This document shows, piece after piece, positions 1-7,340 of a stretch of DNA of 64,000 nt. Both the position numbers and the translations under genes were made by a program. Under the pieces are notes generated by a model, which saw only the letters and a program-made list of their open reading frames with translations, was not told the DNA's origin and did no database searches. Origin of the DNA: Dehalococcoidia bacterium (GTDB lineage Bacteria; Chloroflexota; Dehalococcoidia; Lucifugimonadales; UBA3495); the NCBI GenBank assembly GCA_022827095.1, contig JAJDTP010000010.1:1-64000 (forward strand), in the 5' to 3' direction. Within the stretch, counting starts at the first letter, position 1, and each line of letters opens with the position of its first letter.

Positions 1-1
1 C

Positions 2-910
2 CTGGTGTCCCGGGAGACCTTCGACCTGGTGCAGCAGGGACTCCACCAGCGGGCGCCCACGGTGCAGCGGCCCGCCAGGGCGGGGAGCCATTACCTGCTG
101 AGCGGTCTTTTGCGCTGCGGGGTGTGCGGCAAGTCCTACTCGGCCCAGGGCGCCAAGAGCGGGCAGTTCGCCTACTACGTCTGCTCCAGCCTGTTCCGCG
201 AAGGGGCCGGAGCCTGCACCGCCCGCTACCTGAACGCAACCAAGGTCGAGGACCTGGTGATCGAGAAGGTCCGGGAGCGGATTCTCACCGAGGAGACCAT
301 CACCGAACTGGTGACGTTGGTTGCCGAGGAGATCGACGCTTTGGCCGGCGAGGTCAACGGACGGCTGACGGCCATCAACAGCGAGCTTTCCGACGTGGAT
401 ACCCGGTTGGAGAGCCTCTACCAGGCGTTGGAGACACAGCAGTTGCCCCTGGAGGTCCTGTCGCCTCGCATCCTGGCCCTGAAGAGCCGCCAGGACCAGT
501 TGACGGCGGCGCGGGAGGAGGCCGAGTTCCAGTTGGAGCAGCGACGGGCGGAGCTGCCCACGTCGAAGGAGATCAAGGGGTACGTGGCGGACTTCCGCAC
601 ACTCTTCCAGGAAGGGACGTTTCCGGAGCGGAAGGCGCTGATCCGCAACTTCGTGCAGGGCATCGAGATCGTGGAGGACGAGGCTGTTCTGACGTACACT
701 ATACCCATGCCCCAGGACGGGGTGACGTCGGAATCGGCCCCGGTTCTTGATTTCGTCCAGTCCGGCCCACCAACAAGTACCTGGCGCAGGCAATCAGTAA
801 CCGAGACGCTCACTCATACATCGAGAAAATGGGCGGCCTTACAGGGCCATCTGTCTCATCGAGTCGTCATCGGCCTTTCCCTACGTGGGAGAGCAAGCAC
901 AGGCGGCCCA
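2..910 (+). CDS. Large serine recombinase, C-terminal part (cut by window edge, no stop of its own)
   Basis: This is the distal part of a large serine site-specific recombinase; the catalytic N-terminus lies before the window. Visible are the end of the Recombinase domain, a zinc ribbon with Cys pairs (LRCGVCGKSY near residue 38, then YYVCSS and GACTARY), and a long coiled coil with ELSDVDTRLE and AREEAEFQLEQRR stretches, the usual order in this family. The conserved end (FVQGIEIVEDEAVL) is reached near base 700. No stop codon follows: the frame stays open into the MFS gene whose ATG is at 911. The recombinase has therefore lost its normal end, or the two are read as a fusion. Such genes mark integrated mobile elements, so base 1 may be close to an element boundary. 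Confidence 0.8.
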
Positions 911-2218
911 ATGAAGGAGCGATCCGAAAGCCTTTCATTCCGGGAGCTGGTGAGAACGCGGAACTTCGGGCTGTTGTGGGGAGCGGGAGGCCTGTCCGCC
1001 GTCGGCGACCAGTTCGACCTGATAGCGTTCCCGTGGTTGGTGCTACTGGTCACTGGAGACCCGGTTGCGGTGGGAATAGTCCTGGCGGTGGGCAACGTGC
1101 CCGCCATTTTCTTCATGCTCATCGGTGGGTCGCTGGCGGACAGGTATTCACCTCGCTTGGTCATGCTGGCCAGCAACGGCGTGCGAATCGCGCTGGTTGC
1201 GGCTCTGGCCGCGCTGGTCCTGGCCGGGATGACGGATCTGTGGCTGATCTACGTGTTTGCGTTGCTCAAGGGGATCGCGGACTCATTCCACTATCCGGCG
1301 CAAATGGCGATGCTGCCACGCATCGTACCGGTGGAACTGCTGCGACCGGCGAATGCGGCGGTACATACGACGACCCAACTGAGCGGTTTCATAGGCCCGG
1401 CGTTGGCGGGAGGCCTCATAGCGTTTTTCAGCGGCGGTGCGGCCTCGGCGAGCGGGGCGAACAAGACCGGCATAGGGCTGGCGTTCTCGGTGGTGGCCCT
1501 GGTTTTGCTGGCCTCTTCCGTGATGCTCCTGCTTATAAGAATGGCCGGCCCCAGCCCGGCGTCGGCAGGGGAAGACGAGAAGGAACCCGGCATCCTCTCC
1601 TCCATTAGAGAAGGGATTCAGCATGTCCGCTCGGACGGGGCGATGCTCGCGGTCTTCCTACTCATCGTCGGGATGGAGCTTCTCATCCGGGGGCCGGTGA
1701 AGGTGGGGATTCCTGTTCTGGCCCACTCGCGGCTGGCGGAGGGCGCCTTGGCCCTGGGAGTGGTCACGTCGGCCTATGCGGGAGGGTCGGTGCTGGGCAC
1801 GGTCCTCGCCGGGGCGCTGCCCGCACCCAAAAGGGGGATGGGACTGGTCTTGATTGCAGTCTTCACTCTGGCCGGCATCCTTCTGATGCCCTTCGGTTTT
1901 CTGAGCGCGACGTGGCTGGTGGCGGCAATCATGCTGATCATCGGCGTAATGGGCGGATACGTCGGAATTCTGATCATCTCGTGGATTCAAGGCCGCACGC
2001 GGCAGGCGATCCTGGGCCGGGTGATGAGCCTGTTGCTGGTGGCCTCGGTCGCTGTGTCACCCATCTCGATAGCGGCTTCGGGTCCGCTGATAAGGCTGAG
2101 CCTGGAGTGGGTGTTCGTCATATCGGGTGGGATGTTGGCGGCGTTCGCCGTTGCTGTGGGGCTGCGGCCCGAGATACGCGGGATGCGGATGGCGGGCAAC
2201 CAGGACGGCGAGGACTGA
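911..2218 (+). CDS. MFS exporter (MFS_3 / EntS-like)
   Basis: A 435-residue major facilitator of the MFS_3 type, predicted to have about 12 membrane segments. The N-terminus (SFRELVRTRNFGLLWG) and the loop after helix 2 (GGSLADRYSPR) are typical of this group, which exports siderophores or small drugs by proton antiport. The substrate cannot be told from sequence. I chose the ATG at 911 because the protein then begins with the usual short cytoplasmic tail; the same frame is open upstream through the recombinase, so a fusion product is formally possible. The gene ends with tandem stops (TGA TAA). Confidence 0.82.
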   Translation: MKERSESLSFRELVRTRNFGLLWGAGGLSAVGDQFDLIAFPWLVLLVTGDPVAVGIVLAVGNVPAIFFMLIGGSLADRYSPRLVMLASNGVRIALVAALAALVLAGMTDLWLIYVFALLKGIADSFHYPAQMAMLPRIVPVELLRPANAAVHTTTQLSGFIGPALAGGLIAFFSGGAASASGANKTGIGLAFSVVALVLLASSVMLLLIRMAGPSPASAGEDEKEPGILSSIREGIQHVRSDGAMLAVFLLIVGMELLIRGPVKVGIPVLAHSRLAEGALALGVVTSAYAGGSVLGTVLAGALPAPKRGMGLVLIAVFTLAGILLMPFGFLSATWLVAAIMLIIGVMGGYVGILIISWIQGRTRQAILGRVMSLLLVASVAVSPISIAASGPLIRLSLEWVFVISGGMLAAFAVAVGLRPEIRGMRMAGNQDGED

Positions 2219-2233
2219 TAACCCATCCACATC

Positions 2234-2275
2234 GAGCCCTCAATCTGGGTTCCTGCTTTCGCAGGAACGACGAGT
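2234..2275. repeat. Fragment of a GGAATCC-type palindromic repeat
   Basis: The stretch reading TTCCTGCTTTCGCAGGAACG is a short perfect hairpin preceded by a degenerate 'AATCTGGG' flank. It matches the ends of the fuller copies at 15893-15990 and 61472-61574 (CTGCTTCCGCAGGAATGACG). Confidence 0.5.
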
Positions 2276-2279
2276 GCGG

Positions 2280-2654
2280 TTACTCGTCGGCTTCGTAGGG
2301 GTCCAGCCATCCGAAGCGGCGGAAGCTGACCCGGCCGGCGTCGCTGAACTCCACGCCCTCTGCCTCCAGCAGTTCGCGCTGGAGCAGTGCGCCCAGGCCC
2401 TCGCCGCGGGGGCTGATCTTGCCCTGGGCGTTGATCACCCGCTGCCAGGGTACGTCCGGGCGCTGGTCATCGGGATACCGGCCCAGGGATGCCAGGCAGA
2501 AGCCGACCATGCGCGGGGTGCAGCCGCCCACGATCTGGGCGATCTGCCCGTAGGTCGCCACCTGGCCGCGAGGGATCTGCCGCACGACCTCCAGGACTCG
2601 CTCGTACACCGGCGGTACGGCGGGCGCATCGTCCAACGGAATTGCATCGTCCAA
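2280..2654 (-). CDS. Alkyltransferase-like protein (ATL, MGMT fold without acceptor Cys)
   Basis: A protein of about 124 residues with the DNA-binding domain of O6-alkylguanine-DNA alkyltransferases (VYERVLEVVRQIPRGQVATYGQIA, here split: VYERVLEVV / RQIPRGQVATYGQIA). The active-site motif PCHRV is PWQRVIN, so the alkyl-accepting Cys is Trp. ATL proteins bind and flip alkylated guanine and hand the lesion to nucleotide excision repair instead of repairing it. No ATG precedes the domain. The best start is a TTG at 2654, 5 nt after the stop of the upstream membrane-protein gene, or the next TTG at 2636. The first residues are a duplicated IPLDDA coming from an 18-bp tandem repeat. Confidence 0.85.
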   Translation of the reverse strand: MDDAIPLDDAPAVPPVYERVLEVVRQIPRGQVATYGQIAQIVGGCTPRMVGFCLASLGRYPDDQRPDVPWQRVINAQGKISPRGEGLGALLQRELLEAEGVEFSDAGRVSFRRFGWLDPYEADE

Positions 2655-2661
2655 CGGAATT
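2626..2661. repeat. 18-bp tandem duplication at a gene junction
   Basis: GCATCGTCCAACGGAATT occurs twice in perfect tandem (2626-2643 and 2644-2661). It covers the stop codon of the membrane-protein gene and both candidate TTG starts of the ATL gene, adding one six-codon unit (IPLDDA) to the latter. Confidence 0.95.
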
Positions 2662-3226
2662 ACGCCGGGGCGTCGGGCGCGGCGACGTTGGCCTTGTTGG
2701 CGACGGCGGCCCAGGTGAGTTCGGTGAGCATCCGCACCGGGTCCAGGATCATCCACAGGACCGCGTTGTTGACGAAGTAAGCGTTGGCGAAGACCACGGC
2801 CCCCAGAATGGCCGGCAACACCGCGCCCACCTTGCCGGCCTTGCATCCGCACCGCAACAGGGCCACCGCCGACACGCTGCACGAGGCGATGAACAGGGGG
2901 TTGACCGTGCGCCAAACGTCTCCCCAGTAGTCGCCGAACAGCCCGGTGTACCCGTTGATGAAAACCGCCAGCGCAAGCGCCGCCAGGGCCAGGCTGCGCA
3001 CCCAGGCCGCGCGGCGGGTGCTCAGCCAGAACCACCAAGCGCCGGCAAAGCCCATCACCAGTGGGCCGATCTGCCACAGTTTCCATCCCCAGCCGGCCAC
3101 GCTCAGGTCGTTGGGGTCGGCTAGGTCCGTGTTTACCGTCCAGGCGAAGATGGCAAAGATGATGATTGCCGCGGCGGCGAGGGCGGCTACCGGGTCAAGG
3201 TCTCGGGGACGAAGGTAGTTGAGCAT
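2660..3226 (-). CDS. Unknown multi-pass membrane protein
   Basis: A 188-residue protein that I do not recognise. It has about five hydrophobic segments (near residues 12-30, 48-68, 76-94, 106-124 and 130-155) and short polar loops, so it is an inner-membrane protein. A Cys pair (LLRCGCKAG) lies on the loop near residue 124. It is followed 5 nt later by the ATL gene and is probably co-transcribed with it; the pairing gives no clear functional clue. Confidence 0.7.
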   Translation of the reverse strand: MLNYLRPRDLDPVAALAAAAIIIFAIFAWTVNTDLADPNDLSVAGWGWKLWQIGPLVMGFAGAWWFWLSTRRAAWVRSLALAALALAVFINGYTGLFGDYWGDVWRTVNPLFIASCSVSAVALLRCGCKAGKVGAVLPAILGAVVFANAYFVNNAVLWMILDPVRMLTELTWAAVANKANVAAPDAPA

Positions 3227-3249
3227 GGGACTGCCCGCTTATAGAGTTT

Positions 3250-3341
3250 CCGTCATCGCGGCGAATGCTGCGTGGCTATCTCAGCGGGGGAAGGCTAGTT
3301 ACACCGGCGAGATTGCCACGCTTCGCTCGCAATGACGGTTG
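3250..3341. repeat. TCATTGCGAG-type palindromic element (degenerate copy)
   Basis: The left end CGTCATCGCGGCGAATGCTG and the right end GCCACGCTTCGCTCGCAATG are imperfect inverted repeats around a short unrelated centre. The same core recurs at 7176, 9816, 10388, 38564, 50971 and 61306. Confidence 0.8.
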
Positions 3342-3356
3342 TGCCAATGCCGCCGA

Positions 3357-3695
3357 TTACCAGTTGACGAGGCCGGGCTTTTGCGCCTTCCAGCCGGCGT
3401 CGGAGGGGAAGACGGTTTCCATCTCGACGCGGCCAAGGTCGCCGTCAAACATGTGCTCCACGGCGGAACGCCACGCGACATAATGGGGCTGCTCGCGGTG
3501 GGTGGCGTGGGCCTCGCGGTTGGCGTAGACCTCGTAGAGGTAGAACTGGTTGGGGTTGTCGGGGCTGCGCAGGATGTCGAAGCGGAAGCAGTTTTCCTCG
3601 TCGCGGACGCTACCCTGGCCGTCGCCCAGGCTCGCCTTGGAAAACTCGTCGGCGTAGCCGTCCTTGATGTTGATGGTGACGAAAATGGCGTACAT
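3357..3695 (-). CDS. ABM-domain protein (putative quinol monooxygenase type)
   Basis: A 112-residue single-domain protein of the antibiotic-biosynthesis monooxygenase (ABM, YgiN-like) fold. The first strand (MYAIFVTINIKDGYADEF), the motif CFRFDILRSPDNPNQFYLYE and the helix with HREQPHYVAW follow the family consensus of a dimeric alpha+beta barrel. Members oxidise quinol-like aromatics without cofactor, degrade haem, or have no known substrate. It stands alone, with its start 97 bases from the divergent hydrolase gene at 3793, so the two may share a regulatory region. Confidence 0.82.
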   Translation of the reverse strand: MYAIFVTINIKDGYADEFSKASLGDGQGSVRDEENCFRFDILRSPDNPNQFYLYEVYANREAHATHREQPHYVAWRSAVEHMFDGDLGRVEMETVFPSDAGWKAQKPGLVNW

Positions 3696-3792
3696 GGTCG
3701 GGATTCCTCCTGTGAATTGAGGCGGGGGAACGAGTGTGTAGAGACACCGCCGGGCGAAATTATATCAGGCGGCCTCGTGCTAAAATGCCGCC

Positions 3793-4680
3793 ATGAGAAT
3801 GCCAATGTCCACCCCCAAAGACTGCCAAATCGACCTGCGCGGACTGCCCTTCCACTACCGCGACTGGGGCGGTCACGGCCGGCCGGTGCTGCTGCTGCAC
3901 GGCCTGGCGTCGACCTGCCACATCTGGGACCTGGTGGCGCCGTTGCTGGCCGAGGATTGTCGCGTGGTGGCGCTGGACCAGCGGGGGCACGGCCAGTCGG
4001 CCCAGGTGGACGACGGGTACGACTTTGCCACCGTGTCGGGCGACGCGGCGGCGTTCATCGGATCGCTGGAGTGGGAGCGACCTGTCATCGTCGGCCACTC
4101 CTGGGGCGCGGACGTGGCGCTGGAACTGGCGGCGGCCAAGCCGGACCTGGCAGCAGGCCTGATTTTCGTGGACGGTGGGACCATTGAGCCATCAGCGCGG
4201 CCCGGCTGGAGCCTGGAACAGGCCCGCGAGGATATGGCGCCGCCCATATTCACCGGCTTTACAGCCGACATGATGCGGGCGCGGGTGAGAGAGGGAGCGC
4301 GGTTCGGTCCGAATCCATCGGAGACGGTGATCAACGCGGTGCTGGCTAACTTCCGCATCTTGGAGGACGGGACCATCCAGTCCAACCTGCGCCGCGAGAA
4401 CCACCTGCGGATCATCGACGCGCTGTGGGACCACAAACCCTCGCAGCTCTACCCCACGCTGCAGTGTCCGGTGCTGATGCTGCCGGCTCGGCAGTCCACT
4501 CCCGACGCCATGGACCGGCGGTTCCGGCGGGAGGAGTCGATGGCCAGGGCGGCGTCGCTGATACCCACGAGCAAGACCGTGTGGCTGGAAGACAGCATCC
4601 ACGACGTTCCTCTCCAGCGTCCAGAACTGGTGGCGAACACCATCCGTGAGCACATCAAGAGCGGGTTCTTAGGCCGATAA
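3793..4680 (+). CDS. Alpha/beta-fold hydrolase
   Basis: A 295-residue hydrolase of the alpha/beta superfamily. The oxyanion-hole motif LLLHGLAS (near 34-40), the nucleophile elbow GHSWGADV (Ser103) and a C-terminal His in DSIHDVPLQRP (near 276) supply the catalytic elements; an acid is expected around 220-250. VVALDQRGHGQS is typical of the esterase, haloperoxidase and epoxide-hydrolase-like group. The substrate is unknown. ATG codons at residues 1, 3 and 5 leave the exact start open. Confidence 0.85.
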   Translation: MRMPMSTPKDCQIDLRGLPFHYRDWGGHGRPVLLLHGLASTCHIWDLVAPLLAEDCRVVALDQRGHGQSAQVDDGYDFATVSGDAAAFIGSLEWERPVIVGHSWGADVALELAAAKPDLAAGLIFVDGGTIEPSARPGWSLEQAREDMAPPIFTGFTADMMRARVREGARFGPNPSETVINAVLANFRILEDGTIQSNLRRENHLRIIDALWDHKPSQLYPTLQCPVLMLPARQSTPDAMDRRFRREESMARAASLIPTSKTVWLEDSIHDVPLQRPELVANTIREHIKSGFLGR

Positions 4681-4744
4681 TCCGAGAACAAAGAACCAAC
4701 GGCAAGCGAGACCTCAACCACCGCAACTCCAGGGAGGTTTGATC

Positions 4745-5620
4745 ATGACGACAGTAGGCTCCGGCAAGTACACCTACACCCTAGAAGAGAACTGGGCGCG
4801 CCTGCCCGAGGGCATGACCATGGGCAACGCTTCGGCGGTGGCGACCGACTCGCAGGACCGGGTTTACGTGTTCCAGCGCAAGGACCCGCCCGTGCTCATC
4901 TTCGGGCCGGGCGGCAACTATCTGGGGTCGTGGGGCGTGCGCGCCATCGACGAGGCCCACGGCATCTACATCCAGGACGACATCGTCTACATCACTGACC
5001 GCACCGACTCGGTGTGCGTGATCTTCACGTTGGACGGCAAGCCGCTGCAGGTCATCGGCGACCGGGGCGTCCACTCGGACACCGGGTGCGAGGTGCCCGG
5101 CGAGGTTTGCCCGCGCTCGGCGGGGCCGTTCAACTATCCCACCGAGATCGTGCCGGCGCCCAACGGCGACCTGTACGTGTCCGACGGATACCGCAACGCC
5201 CGGGTGCACCGCTTCTCCAGCGATGGACAGCTGAAGCAGTCCTGGGGCGAGCCGGGCAAAGGCGGCCCGGGCGAGTTCCACCTGCCCCATAGCATCGTGG
5301 CGCATCCCAATGGCAATCTCTACCTGTGCGACCGTGAGAACAACCGGATGCAGATCTACTCGCCCGACGGCGAGCATCTTGCCATGTGGGAGGACATGCG
5401 GCGGCCGCTGGACATCTCCATCGACAGCGAGGACAACCTGGTCATCAGCGAGGGCGGGGTGAACGGCATGTCGCCTCGCGTGAGCATCATGGACCCCGAC
5501 GGCAACGTTCTGGCCCGCTGGGATTCGCAGTCGGCGCACGGCAGCTGGGTCGATGTCCACGGCAACATCTACATGGCGCTGGGCGCGCAGGAGCGCGTGG
5601 ACAAGTACGTGCGGCAGTAG
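4745..5620 (+). CDS. NHL-repeat beta-propeller protein
   Basis: A 291-residue protein made of NHL-type repeats (VATDSQDRVYVFQRKDPPV, PNGDLYVSDGYRNARVHRFS, HPNGNLYLCDRENNRMQIYS, EDNLVISEGG) that fold into a propeller. It resembles the lyase domain of peptidyl-alpha-hydroxyglycine alpha-amidating lyase, but no catalytic set can be assigned safely. There is no signal peptide. I chose the ATG at 4745, 7 nt after a good Shine-Dalgarno (AGGGAGG), over an in-frame TTG at 4739. It follows the hydrolase gene by 64 bases and may share its transcript. Confidence 0.8.
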   Translation: MTTVGSGKYTYTLEENWARLPEGMTMGNASAVATDSQDRVYVFQRKDPPVLIFGPGGNYLGSWGVRAIDEAHGIYIQDDIVYITDRTDSVCVIFTLDGKPLQVIGDRGVHSDTGCEVPGEVCPRSAGPFNYPTEIVPAPNGDLYVSDGYRNARVHRFSSDGQLKQSWGEPGKGGPGEFHLPHSIVAHPNGNLYLCDRENNRMQIYSPDGEHLAMWEDMRRPLDISIDSEDNLVISEGGVNGMSPRVSIMDPDGNVLARWDSQSAHGSWVDVHGNIYMALGAQERVDKYVRQ

Positions 5621-5749
5621 GACGCTATCACCCGGTTGTCGCCAGCGTTGTAAATCGGCGATACGCCCCACAACAGAATATTGTTGCGGGGCGCGTCGTT
5701 CTGTTCCTGGATCGTATAAAGAGTTGTTGCAGCCCAGGAGTAGGCCGGT

Positions 5750-6349
5750 ATGGAAACGCCAACCCAATTTACGCAGGATCCGGACAAGGTGATCGAATCG
5801 GTCATTTACATGGCCGAACAATCCAAGGCTGACGCTTACTTCGGCGAACGCAAGGTGTATAAGCTGCTGTATTACGCCGACTGTGAAGCGTACAGGCAGC
5901 ACGGCGCGCCCATCACGGGCACCATGTACGTCCACTATCCTCATGGCCCGTTTCCGGAGAACTGGCAGACGTTGAAAAAAATGATGCTAACGGCCGGCGA
6001 TGTGCAGATATTGGGCAGCGACCCCCGGGAAGGTCGTAAGGATCGCGGACGCAACCTGATTTACCCGCAACGGTCGGTCAGGGAGGGCATCCTTACCCCG
6101 GAAGATTGCGCGATTCTGGCAGCGCAGGTAAAACGATTCGCCGGCTTCAACTTCGCGGGGATTGAAGAATACGTGCAGGAGGAAGCAGGATGGTTTACGA
6201 CGGATGACGGCGACACGATTCCGTATGAGGCGTCCGGAATTTCAGCCCCGCCGTTGAGCGCGGATGGGGTCAGGAGGGGGAACAGCATTGCTGAGAGACG
6301 TGCCCGGCAACAGGCCCCCGTACGAAGTCAGGGAGACAGCCCAGTTTGA
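5750..6349 (+). CDS. Panacea-domain antitoxin (SocA-like / DUF4065)
   Basis: A 199-residue protein with the Panacea domain (formerly DUF4065, SocA-like): the N-terminal helix with VIYMAEQSK, the signature KVYKLLYYADCEAYRQHG, TGTMYVHYPHGPFP and the C-terminal region ILTPEDCAILAAQVKRF. Panacea proteins neutralise many different toxin folds in two-gene toxin-antitoxin systems. A second small gene starts inside its 3' end with a strong ribosome binding site, the usual toxin-antitoxin layout. Its role as antitoxin is inferred from the domain and the overlap. Confidence 0.8.
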   Translation: METPTQFTQDPDKVIESVIYMAEQSKADAYFGERKVYKLLYYADCEAYRQHGAPITGTMYVHYPHGPFPENWQTLKKMMLTAGDVQILGSDPREGRKDRGRNLIYPQRSVREGILTPEDCAILAAQVKRFAGFNFAGIEEYVQEEAGWFTTDDGDTIPYEASGISAPPLSADGVRRGNSIAERRARQQAPVRSQGDSPV

Positions 6350-6587
6350 TGCTGACTGGCGCAGGGAAATCCAGCTTGGAAATCTGAATCCCATGTTGGC
6401 GCCTTCCGATTTGCTGTTCATCAAAATGCTGCTGGCGCAGCAACCCTACCTGGGCAGGTGGCAGCCAGGTACGCCTTACGATAGCCGCACCATAGCACTG
6501 GCCCGGGTCTTCGAGATTGGATATTACGTGGTCGAGGATGACCAAGCCGTTTACCTTGACAGCATCAGCTTTATTGGTGGGAGCTAA
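6288..6587 (+). CDS. Probable toxin partner of the Panacea antitoxin
   Basis: A 99-residue protein starting inside the Panacea gene. The TTG at 6288 lies 7 nt after AGGAGGGGG and is preferred over the ATG at 6264, which has no ribosome binding site; overlap with the antitoxin is then 62 bases. The body (YEVRETAQFDADWRREI, then a helical middle and the terminal strands RVFEIGYYVVEDD and AVYLDSISF) resembles the small RelE/ParE ribonuclease fold. The similarity is weak by eye and the catalytic residues are not assignable. The overlap with a Panacea gene is the stronger argument. Confidence 0.6.
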   Translation: MLRDVPGNRPPYEVRETAQFDADWRREIQLGNLNPMLAPSDLLFIKMLLAQQPYLGRWQPGTPYDSRTIALARVFEIGYYVVEDDQAVYLDSISFIGGS

Positions 6588-6699
6588 TCGGGGCTGTGAG
6601 CAGTGCTTGTGATACAATGCACCGTGCCGCTCGCTGCCAATGCAGTTGAGGGGTCGCTTCACCATCGATACAAGATTCGCTGCAATGCTTGGGTTTAAC

Positions 6700-7059
6700 A
6701 TGAAAGCATCTGAACTCATCACCCCAGAAGTAAACGAAAACATCCCCGAATTCGGTCCCGGAGACACCGTACGGGTCAACTTCCGGATTCGGGAGGGTAA
6801 CCGTGAGCGCGTGCAGGCCTTTCAGGGGGTGTGCATCCGGCGCACCCACGGCACCGGGCCGGCGGCCAACTTCACGGTTAGGCGGATCACCGCCGGGATC
6901 GGGATTGAACGCGTATTTCCGCTGCATTCCCCGCTGATCGAGTCGCTGGAAGTCACGCGGCAGGGTAAGGTCCGGCGAGCCAAGCTCTATTACCTGCGGG
7001 GACGGCAGGGCCGGGCCGCGCGCATCAAGGAACGGACGAGCTACCGCACCAATCGGTAG
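6700..7059 (+). CDS. rplS: 50S ribosomal protein L19
   Basis: A 119-residue L19, which sits at the 30S-50S interface. Clear family motifs are [48 protein letters not shown] and [21 protein letters not shown] chose the ATG at 6700 (MKASELI) because it matches the normal family length; an in-frame codon at 6640 would add an unconserved extension. It stands alone here, without the trmD or rimM neighbours common elsewhere. Confidence 0.96.
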   Translation: MKASELITPEVNENIPEFGPGDTVRVNFRIREGNRERVQAFQGVCIRRTHGTGPAANFTVRRITAGIGIERVFPLHSPLIESLEVTRQGKVRRAKLYYLRGRQGRAARIKERTSYRTNR

Positions 7060-7175
7060 GCGACATACCCGAAACGTTGACCGCCGCCCGCTGCCCCATC
7101 CGGCGCGGTTGCGGCGGTTTCGCATTTGCATATCCTGCGACTCACGCGGATCTCGATACAAGGGGTGGATAACGC

Positions 7176-7320
7176 TCACGCGCACCCAGTTTGTCATCGC
7201 GAGGAGCGCAGCGACGCGGCGATCCCGTTCCGGCGGCGGTGTCCGCTGCCCTAAAGAGATTGCCACCCCCGCATCAAGTGCGGAGTCGCAATGACAGGTT
7301 CCAGAAAGCGGGTAGCGTGA
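7176..7320. repeat. Nested-inverted-repeat element, copy left of priA
   Basis: The outer left end TCACGCGCACCCAGTTT (7176-7192) is followed by the GTCATCGCGAGGAGCGCAGC core. The right side carries GAGATTGCC, then GTCGCAATGACAG and a degenerate outer end AAAGCGGGTAGCGTGA. It occupies nearly all of the space between rplS and priA and ends about 20 nt before the priA start. Confidence 0.85.
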
Positions 7321-7340
7321 GGTGGATACGAGGTCGCACC

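Noticed and set aside
7191-7340. Extended PriA N-terminus from 7191
   Set aside because: The added codons come from the palindromic repeat element; the PriA domain begins at the GTG at 7341.
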